Position numbers and translations under genes: made by a program
Origin: an actinobacterium acAMD-2
GTDB taxonomy: Bacteria > Actinomycetota > Actinomycetes > UBA12327
DNA: 28,851 bases
NCBI GenBank assembly: GCA_000754455.1
Contig: JNSE01000035.1
Coordinates: forward strand, 1 to 28,851
Reading direction: 5' to 3'
Shown: in pieces, positions 22,945-28,851 of the stretch
Layout of the letters: each line of letters opens with the position of its first letter
How positions within the stretch are numbered: position 1 is the stretch's first letter
The notes under the pieces: generated by a model
Told to the model about the DNA's origin: nothing
Database searches by the model: none
Seen by the model: the letters and a program-made list of their open reading frames with translations, nothing else

Positions 22945-24135
22945 ATGTCCTACTTAGATCACGCGGCCACGACTCCGATGCGCCCCGAAGCCATCGCAGC
23001 GATGGCGGCGCAATTCGGTGATGTTGGCAACGCGTCATCTCTGCACACAGCAGGTCGTCGTGCGCGGCGCGTGGTGGAAGAATCCCGCGAACTCATCGCC
23101 GGTCACCTCGGGGCGAGCCCCAGCGATGTGGTCTTCACCGCCGGTGGCACCGAATCGGACAACCTTGCAGTTAAGGGTTTGTTCTGGGCCCGCCGTACCC
23201 AAGATCCTCAGCGAGTCAGGTTTCTCACCTCGGCGATCGAACACCATGCGCTTATTGATCCTTTGATGTGGCTCGGCACGGCAGAGGATGCGCAGATCTG
23301 CCAAGTCGGAGTCGACCCGAACGGTCGTTTGGACCTTGAGGCATTAGCCGAACTGATCACACACGACCCTGATTCTGTTGCAGCGATCTCCGTTATGTTG
23401 GCCAACAACGAAGTGGGCACTATCCAGCCCTTACTCGAAGTCGTGGCGATGGCCAAGGCGCATGACATTCCGGTTCACACCGACGCTGTGCAAGCGGTAG
23501 GGCAGTTAGACATAGATTTTTCTTGCCTAGGTGTGGCTGCGATGTCCGTGAGTGCGCACAAGCTCGGTGGACCGACCGGTATCGGTGCCTTGTTGCTTGG
23601 GCGCTCCATCGAACCGACGCCAATCCTCCATGGCGGTGGTCAAGAGCGCAATGTTCGATCAGGAACCTTAGATGTTCCAGCGATTGCAGGATTTGCAGCA
23701 GCACTTGATGCGGCGATGAACGATCGCGTGGAACGCAATGCTCGCGTCAGCGCCCTGCGCGATGACCTTATTGCCCGGATTCAACGAGCGGTGCCTGATG
23801 CGGTCTTGAACGGATCACCAATCCTTGATGAAGCGAACCGCTTGCCCAACAACGTCCACTTTTCTTTCCCAGGCTGTCAAGGCGATGCCTTGCTGATGCT
23901 GCTTGATGCCAAGGGCATCGAATGCAGTACCGGCTCTGCGTGCTCGGCAGGAATTGCCCAGCCCAGCCATGTGCTCCTAGCTCTCGGTGCGTCCCAAACA
24001 GCAGCACGCAGCTCCTTGCGTTTCTCCTTGGGTTGGAACTCCACGCAGGCAGACGTAGATGCTGTTGTTGAATCCATTGCGCCTGCTGTGGAGCGTGCGC
24101 GGTTAGCCAGCGGAACGCTGATTGACCACGCCTGA
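22945..24135 (+). CDS. Cysteine desulfurase (NifS/IscS family)
   Basis: This PLP enzyme takes sulfur from cysteine to form a persulfide used for tRNA thiolation and Fe-S clusters. The 396-residue protein starts Y-L-D-H-A-A-T-T-P. It has A-G-G-T-E-S-D-N-L-A, the PLP lysine K206 in S-A-H-K-L-G-G-P, R-S-G-T-L-D-V-P, and the mobile-loop catalytic C333 in S-T-G-S-A-C-S-A-G. Placement 33 bp before mnmA strongly suggests it is the sulfur donor for MnmA, as in M. tuberculosis (Rv3025c–Rv3024c). The TTG at 22936 in the same frame would add three residues; ATG 22945 gives the family N-terminus and fits a leaderless transcript. Confidence 0.95.
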   Translation: MSYLDHAATTPMRPEAIAAMAAQFGDVGNASSLHTAGRRARRVVEESRELIAGHLGASPSDVVFTAGGTESDNLAVKGLFWARRTQDPQRVRFLTSAIEHHALIDPLMWLGTAEDAQICQVGVDPNGRLDLEALAELITHDPDSVAAISVMLANNEVGTIQPLLEVVAMAKAHDIPVHTDAVQAVGQLDIDFSCLGVAAMSVSAHKLGGPTGIGALLLGRSIEPTPILHGGGQERNVRSGTLDVPAIAGFAAALDAAMNDRVERNARVSALRDDLIARIQRAVPDAVLNGSPILDEANRLPNNVHFSFPGCQGDALLMLLDAKGIECSTGSACSAGIAQPSHVLLALGASQTAARSSLRFSLGWNSTQADVDAVVESIAPAVERARLASGTLIDHA

Positions 24136-24168
24136 CGCGCGAGGAACTGAGTGCGAGAGAGTGTCCCT

Positions 24169-25245
24169 ATGAAAGTTGTTGCAGCCCTATCCGGCGGAGT
24201 CGACTCTGCCGTTGCTGCCGCACGCGCTGTCGATGCCGGACACGAAGTAGTAGGTGTTCACCTAGCGCTGTCGGCGTCGCGCGAAACCCATCGTGTCGGC
24301 TCACGCGGCTGTTGCACCTTGGAAGACGCGCGCGACGCACGGCGGATTGCTGATGTGCTGGGAATCCCGTTCTATGTCTGGGATTTAAGTGAGGAATTTC
24401 GTCGAGAGGTAGTGGACGATTTCATCGCTGAGTATCAAGCTGGGCGCACACCCAACCCCTGCATTCGTTGCAACGAGAGCATTAAGTTCTCAGCGGTGCT
24501 GAACAAGGCACGCGGCTTAGGTTTTGATGCGGTGTGTACTGGTCATTACGCTCGCATTGAAAACGATCAAGCCGGTGGACTGGTGTTAAAGCGCGGAGTC
24601 GATCCAAAGAAGGATCAGTCCTATGTGCTGGGGGTGCTGAGTGAGCAGGACCTGTCCCAGTCGTTGTTTCCCCTAGGGGATTCAACGAAAGACCAAGTAC
24701 GGCGTGAAGCAAGTGAGCGCGGGCTCCTGGTTGCTGACAAGAGTGACAGCTATGACGTGTGCTTTATCCCCGATGGTGACACGGGCGCGTTCTTGCGGTC
24801 TGAGTTGGGCGACCAGCCCGGCGACATCGTTGACGAATCAGGTGCTGTCGTGGGCGAGCACCAGGGGGCATTTGCTTTCACGGTCGGTCAACGTCGCGGC
24901 CTAGCCCTTGGCGATCCAGCCGATGATGGTCGTGCGCGCTTCGTGTTGTCTATCGAGCCGATCAATAACAAGGTCGTCGTGGGGCCGCGCGAAAGTTTGG
25001 CGGTCCAGCGCCTTGATTTAGAAACCGCCATTGCACTCAAGGACGTCGATCCCGATGGCATTGAAGTGCAATGGCGTGCGCATGGAAGTCCAGCCGCGGC
25101 TCGAGCAGTGATCAATGACCATGGGGTAGTTGATGCAGTCGAATTGCGCGACGTGGCCTACGGCATCGCGGCGGGCCAAGAATTGGTGATGTTCGTTGGT
25201 GATCGCGTCGTGGGTTCCGCGCGCATTCGATCCGCGGCCCGGTGA
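24169..25245 (+). CDS. mnmA: tRNA-specific 2-thiouridylase
   Basis: MnmA installs the 2-thio group on U34 of Glu, Gln and Lys tRNAs using ATP and persulfide sulfur. From the ATG at 24169 it is 358 residues. It has the PP-loop A-L-S-G-G-V-D-S-A-V-A, T-P-N-P-C-I-R-C-N with nucleophile C98, T-G-H-Y-A-R, K-D-Q-S-Y-V-L, and S-Y-D-V-C-F-I-P with the second catalytic C198. The N-terminus M-K-V-V-A-A matches relatives. However, an in-frame GTG at 24151, with GAGGAA at 24141–24146, is a serious alternative adding six residues. The stop overlaps the start of the next gene (GTGA). Confidence 0.96.
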   Translation: MKVVAALSGGVDSAVAAARAVDAGHEVVGVHLALSASRETHRVGSRGCCTLEDARDARRIADVLGIPFYVWDLSEEFRREVVDDFIAEYQAGRTPNPCIRCNESIKFSAVLNKARGLGFDAVCTGHYARIENDQAGGLVLKRGVDPKKDQSYVLGVLSEQDLSQSLFPLGDSTKDQVRREASERGLLVADKSDSYDVCFIPDGDTGAFLRSELGDQPGDIVDESGAVVGEHQGAFAFTVGQRRGLALGDPADDGRARFVLSIEPINNKVVVGPRESLAVQRLDLETAIALKDVDPDGIEVQWRAHGSPAAARAVINDHGVVDAVELRDVAYGIAAGQELVMFVGDRVVGSARIRSAAR

Positions 25246-26309
25246 CGGGCACGTCCTTTGCTGGGAGTTGGACCGGCGTAGGTTCCATGCCCGGTGATGA
25301 CTCTTTTGAATCCGCACGCATCGTGGTGGGGGAATGCTCCTTACCTGCTCTACCTGAACTTCCCAGTCGTGGACCGGGTTCAGACCTTGTCGGCCGCACA
25401 GCAGGACTGCTTGAGGGCTTCACGGTGTCAGCGGTTCCGAGCGGATGGCAACTGACTGATCACCCAGGGATCGATCATCGTCGAGCGGTCTCTTGGTTAG
25501 GTCAAGATCTTGATGCGTTTGAACAAGCCTGTTTGACCCATCAAGGGTGGGCCAAAGTGCAAGTGTGTGGACCGTGGACATTAGCCGCCCGCATTGAGCG
25601 AGCGTCCGGACAAGCCTTGCTCCGCGACCACGGTGCGCGACGAGACTTAGTCACCGCATTGGAGCACGCCGTCACACTGCATGTTCGCGATGTGCAACGC
25701 AGGCTTCCCGCTGGTGTGGAGCTCCTGGTCCAAGTTGATGAGCCAATGGTTGATCAGGTGTTGTTGGGACGCGTGCCCACGGCCAGCGGCTGGGCTACGT
25801 ATCGCAGCGTGGACAAAGCGGAAGTTCGTTCCGGCCTTAGCGCGGTAGTGGAAGCCATTCGCAGTGCAGGTGCTACGCCGATCGTGCATTCCTGTAGCGA
25901 TGAGCCACCCCTGGAATTGTTCCTCGAAGCCGGTTTTGCTGGATTGAGTTTTGATCAGCGAGTACTCGCTCCATCGAATGTGGACCTGCTAGCCGAGGCC
26001 GTGGAAAACGGCGTTGTGCTGATCCCCGGAGTGATGGGAGTTGAGGATGCTCCGGTATCTACGAACCTGACCAAAGGTGGCCGAAGTGCGCCGCCAATGT
26101 CAGAGGTTCTTAGTACGGTTAGTGGTGTACAGCGGTGGTGGTCAGCGATGGGATTTACCGATCGATCGCCGGCCGACAACCTGGCTCTAAGTCCCACGTG
26201 TGGACTAGCCGGTGCATCGCCAGCGCGCGTACGTGTTGTGTTATCCAGACTGCAACAGATGATGACGGTGCTTCGGGAGGATCCAGATGGCGACCACGCC
26301 ACCCAGTGA
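25242..26309 (+). CDS. MetE C-terminal-domain-like protein (Rv3015c-type), putative methyltransferase
   Basis: The 355-residue product is related to the catalytic half of cobalamin-independent methionine synthase. It contains W-T-G-V-G-S-M-P-G at the start, V-D-E-P-M in the barrel, H216-S-C218 as two zinc ligands, and S-P-T-C320-G-L as the third. It lacks the N-terminal folate-binding half of full MetE (about 750 residues). Proteins of this kind lie between mnmA and ligA in many actinobacteria and are usually annotated methionine synthase. Their methyl donor and acceptor are not established to my knowledge. The GTG start overlaps the mnmA stop (GTGA), and its end overlaps ligA by 23 bp, so it is embedded in a tRNA-thiolation/DNA-ligase operon. 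Confidence 0.83.
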   Translation: MTGTSFAGSWTGVGSMPGDDSFESARIVVGECSLPALPELPSRGPGSDLVGRTAGLLEGFTVSAVPSGWQLTDHPGIDHRRAVSWLGQDLDAFEQACLTHQGWAKVQVCGPWTLAARIERASGQALLRDHGARRDLVTALEHAVTLHVRDVQRRLPAGVELLVQVDEPMVDQVLLGRVPTASGWATYRSVDKAEVRSGLSAVVEAIRSAGATPIVHSCSDEPPLELFLEAGFAGLSFDQRVLAPSNVDLLAEAVENGVVLIPGVMGVEDAPVSTNLTKGGRSAPPMSEVLSTVSGVQRWWSAMGFTDRSPADNLALSPTCGLAGASPARVRVVLSRLQQMMTVLREDPDGDHATQ

Positions 26310-28503
26310 TCATGTGCCCGATGATGTCGTGGCTCGCCGCGACGAACTGATTGCTTTGATCCGGGAACATCGCTATCGCTATTACACCGAAGACGCTCCC
26401 ACGGTGGCCGATGCCGAATACGACCAGCTCGAACAAGAACTCCTAGGCATTGAGGCGCAGCATCCCTCGCTCATCACGCCTGATTCACCGACACAGACGG
26501 TGGGCGGCCAGGCGACGGACATGTTTGAGCCTGTTGAGCATCTACTGCGTTTGATGAGTCTGGACAACGTCTTTTCCGCCGAGGAATTTGGTGCATGGGC
26601 TGCGCGCGTGGATGAGGGACTCAATGCCCAATCACCCCAGTATTTGTGCGAATTGAAGTTTGACGGCCTTGCGGTTGACTTGGTCTATCGGGAGGGATCA
26701 CTGGTCAGTGTGGCTACTCGAGGTGATGGTCGCGTCGGTGAAGACGTCACGTTTAACTCTCGGTACATGCCATGTATCCCTAAGAAATTGGTAGCGCAGG
26801 GCGAACATGGCGTTCCGGCCTTGTTGGAAGTGCGCGGTGAGGTGTATTTCCCGATCGCGGCCTTTGAGGCCATCAATGTCCGCCAATTGGAATTGGGTAA
26901 GTCGCCCTTTGCTAATCCACGCAATGCCGCCGCCGGAACCTTGCGGCAACGCATCGATCGACGATTGACTGAAGTCGATGAGGTGCGCTCAAAAACTCAG
27001 GAAGCTGATCGCACGAGCAAGCAAAGCGAGCGAGTCGCACGTTTGGAAGCAGAAGCTCAACGAGCAACAGATGCACTAGGTGGTTTGCAGCTCGTAGTGC
27101 ATGGCATGGGTGTGCACGATGGGTATGACCCCACCTCTCAATCCCAGGCTTACGAGGTCTTGGCTTCCTGGAGCCTGCCAACCAGTGATCAAGTGGCCGT
27201 TGTGGCAGATCGCCAGGCCGTCACCGACTACATCAACACCGCCATAGCCAAGCGCCACTCGCTTCCGTATGAAATTGATGGTGTGGTGATCAAGGTTGAC
27301 GACTTTGGGATGCAAGGTCAGCTCGGTTCAACCTCGCGCGCGCCTCGGTGGGCCATCGCCTACAAGTTCCCCGCTGAAGTAGTGACCACAACATTGCTCG
27401 ACATCCGAGTCAACGTAGGACGGACGGGCCGAGTCACGCCCTTTGGTGTCATGGAGCCCGTCAAGGTTGCCGGCACTGTGGTGGAAATGGCCACGTTGCA
27501 CAACGCGCACGAGGTCCTGCGTAAGGGCGTGCTGATCGGGGATCGGGTGTACCTGCGTAAGGCCGGCGACATCATTCCCGAAATCTTGGGCCCGGTCACG
27601 GAGGTGCGTGATGGAACCCAACGAGCATTTGCCATGCCTACTCATTGCCCCGACTGTGGATTTGAGTTGGCGCCAGAAAAGGAAGGCGATGCGGACATTC
27701 GTTGTTTGAATGCACAGCACTGCCCGGCTCAAATGCGAGAGCGACTTTTTGCACTGGGTTCACGCTCAGCGCTCGACATTGAAAGCTTGGGGGCAAAAAC
27801 GGCTGCCGCTTTGCTCGAATCCGGTTTGATTGCTAACGAAGGTGACTTGTTTGCGCTCACCGAGTCGGACTTGATGCGAGCCGACTATTTTGTGCGCACC
27901 GCGCGTAAGGGTGAGGAAGGCGATCAACTCGGCGAGGCTGGACTCTCGCTGATCCAACACTTAGAAGCGGCCAAGCAGCGACCGTTGTGGCGCATCTTGG
28001 TCGCCCTGTCCATTCGACATGTGGGACCCACCGCTGCACAAGCCATCGCACGGGCGTACCCCAGCATGGACGCTATCGCTTCCGCGACTGCTTCTGAACT
28101 GGAAAGTGTCGAAGGCGTGGGGGCGGTGATCGCGGAATCGGTGGTGGATTGGTTCAGCGTGGATTGGCACGCAGACATAGTGAACAAATGGCAACTGGCT
28201 GGTGTGCGGATGGAAGACGCGATCTCCGATGGTCCGCGACCGTTGGAAGGCATCACCGTCGTCATCACGGGCACCCTTGAGGGTTGGACCCGTGACCGAG
28301 CGACGCAAGCTGTCCAGGATTTGGGCGGAAAAGTCAGCGGGTCCGTGTCAAAGAAAACGGATTTCGTTGCTGCTGGGGACAGCCCCGGTTCCAAGTACGA
28401 CAAGGCCATCTCGTTGGGGGTACCGATTGTGGATGCAACGGGATTTGCCGCCTTGATCGAACACGGCCCTGCGGCGGCCCGAGCGCTGGCAATCTCGGTT
28501 TAG
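26287..28503 (+). CDS. ligA: NAD-dependent DNA ligase
   Basis: LigA seals nicks during replication and repair using NAD+. The 738-residue protein shows domain Ia (H-R-Y-R-Y-Y) and the adenylation lysine K124 in C-E-L-K-F-D-G-L-A. It also has E-V-R-G-E-V-Y-F-P, G-V-V-I-K-V-D-D-F and the OB fold R-A-P-R-W-A-I-A-Y-K-F-P. The zinc finger is C454/C457/C473/C479. The helix-hairpin-helix region contains L-S-I-R-H-V-G-P-T-A-A, and a BRCT domain lies at about 650–730 (I-T-V-V-I-T-G-T-L). Unusually, about 35 extra residues, highly charged and probably helical, follow R-N-A-A-A-G-T-L-R-Q (residues ~223–262). GGGAGG at 26275–26280 sets the ATG, inside the end of the MetE-like gene. Confidence 0.97.
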   Translation: MATTPPSDHVPDDVVARRDELIALIREHRYRYYTEDAPTVADAEYDQLEQELLGIEAQHPSLITPDSPTQTVGGQATDMFEPVEHLLRLMSLDNVFSAEEFGAWAARVDEGLNAQSPQYLCELKFDGLAVDLVYREGSLVSVATRGDGRVGEDVTFNSRYMPCIPKKLVAQGEHGVPALLEVRGEVYFPIAAFEAINVRQLELGKSPFANPRNAAAGTLRQRIDRRLTEVDEVRSKTQEADRTSKQSERVARLEAEAQRATDALGGLQLVVHGMGVHDGYDPTSQSQAYEVLASWSLPTSDQVAVVADRQAVTDYINTAIAKRHSLPYEIDGVVIKVDDFGMQGQLGSTSRAPRWAIAYKFPAEVVTTTLLDIRVNVGRTGRVTPFGVMEPVKVAGTVVEMATLHNAHEVLRKGVLIGDRVYLRKAGDIIPEILGPVTEVRDGTQRAFAMPTHCPDCGFELAPEKEGDADIRCLNAQHCPAQMRERLFALGSRSALDIESLGAKTAAALLESGLIANEGDLFALTESDLMRADYFVRTARKGEEGDQLGEAGLSLIQHLEAAKQRPLWRILVALSIRHVGPTAAQAIARAYPSMDAIASATASELESVEGVGAVIAESVVDWFSVDWHADIVNKWQLAGVRMEDAISDGPRPLEGITVVITGTLEGWTRDRATQAVQDLGGKVSGSVSKKTDFVAAGDSPGSKYDKAISLGVPIVDATGFAALIEHGPAAARALAISV

Positions 28504-28562
28504 GGTCGTTGTCGTTCGCAATCTTGGGATAGTGTCAGAAATAATCTGAGGGCGGAGGCGGC

Positions 28563-28851
28563 ATGGCGATGACAACGCAGCGCCCGTCCCTTCGTACTCG
28601 ATCGGTGTTTTCGCTCTGCTGGCACTCAAGTGTGTGGGGCGGGCTGGCCATTATTGTTGCTGCCGCAGCGACAATCTCGGGCACAGATGTTGTCAAGCCT
28701 CAGGCATTGATTGCCTTGGTCGTTCTTTCCATCATCACTGAACTGCGACCAGTTGTTGTTCCTGGCAAAGACTCCAATGGAATCGTCGCTTCCTATGCGT
28801 TCGTCTTCGCCATCATGTATGTCTACGGACTTCCAGCAGCCGTGCTAACGC
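28563..28851 (+). CDS. N-terminal part of a polytopic membrane protein (possible sensor or c-di-GMP protein)
   Basis: The gene runs off the window. The ~96 visible residues have a short basic N-terminus and three hydrophobic segments (about 22–39, 47–60 and 76–96). A motif E-L-R-P-V-V-V-P sits between the second and third. That pattern occurs in the membrane input domain of some actinobacterial GGDEF/EAL or HD-type signalling proteins. In Streptomyces a GGDEF-EAL protein follows ligA (from memory), so a c-di-GMP enzyme is a reasonable guess, but no output domain is visible here. The ATG at 28563 has GGAGG at 28554–28558; an ATG two codons later is an alternative. Confidence 0.6.
   Translation, partial: MAMTTQRPSLRTRSVFSLCWHSSVWGGLAIIVAAAATISGTDVVKPQALIALVVLSIITELRPVVVPGKDSNGIVASYAFVFAIMYVYGLPAAVLT

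Overview
The window is a gene-dense stretch of an actinobacterial chromosome with moderate GC (mid-50s percent by eye, not counted). Four things point to Actinomycetota: the gene order atpBEFHAGDC–cobO–murA, a NucS-type mismatch endonuclease, a long AtpH (269 aa), and the blocks nucS…mce–thiolase–thioredoxin/TPR and etfBA–cysteine desulfurase–mnmA–MetE-like–ligA. From memory, these blocks resemble Mycobacterium tuberculosis Rv1301–Rv1324 and Rv3029c–Rv3014c, and the matching Streptomyces regions. Very short spacers, start/stop overlaps and moderate GC would suit a small-genome free-living (perhaps aquatic) actinobacterium, but the genus cannot be fixed from the sequence.

Layout. (1) 1–3.5 kb: the C-terminal part of a Sua5/YrdC threonylcarbamoyl-AMP synthase, glyA, a polyprenyl-phosphate sugar-phosphate transferase, and an AtpI-like membrane protein. 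(2) 3.5–10.8 kb: atpZ-like gene and the complete F1Fo ATP synthase operon atpB-E-F-H-A-G-D-C. (3) 10.8–13.9 kb: cobO (minus), murA with Asp in place of the catalytic Cys, a solo STAS-domain protein lacking the phosphorylatable Ser, and nucS (minus). (4) 14–19.2 kb: acyl-CoA and propionate metabolism. This holds a duplicated 3-hydroxyacyl-CoA dehydrogenase, a small zinc-finger protein and an alpha/beta hydrolase (these three translationally coupled), methylmalonyl-CoA epimerase (minus), acetyl-CoA acetyltransferase and a CnoX-like thioredoxin/TPR protein. (5) 19.2–21 kb: a secreted matrixin-type metalloprotease and an enoyl-CoA hydratase. (6) 21–28.5 kb: etfB-etfA behind a leader with three 19-bp tandem repeats, cysteine desulfurase, mnmA, a MetE-core-like protein and ligA. 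(7) The end cuts off the start of a polytopic membrane protein.

Functional links. The enoyl-CoA hydratase, 3-hydroxyacyl-CoA dehydrogenase and thiolase form most of a beta-oxidation spiral, and EtfAB would take electrons from acyl-CoA dehydrogenases. The epimerase plus the cobalamin adenosyltransferase point to B12-dependent propionyl-CoA use. The cysteine desulfurase supplies sulfur to MnmA next door. Six genes (atpZ, cobO, murA, nucS, mce, cysteine desulfurase) lack a convincing Shine-Dalgarno sequence. Each has a TANNNT or similar hexamer ending 7–9 nt before the start codon, the pattern of leaderless transcripts.

No tRNA, rRNA, CRISPR array, insertion sequence or prophage was seen. The largest gene-free gap is about 180 bp (12724–12903). 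Nothing here is clearly a new multi-gene system. The best leads are the PARP-finger-like small protein, the 3×19-bp etfB leader repeats, the Ala-substituted STAS protein, the sugar transferase at the usual wecA position, and the charged insert in LigA.
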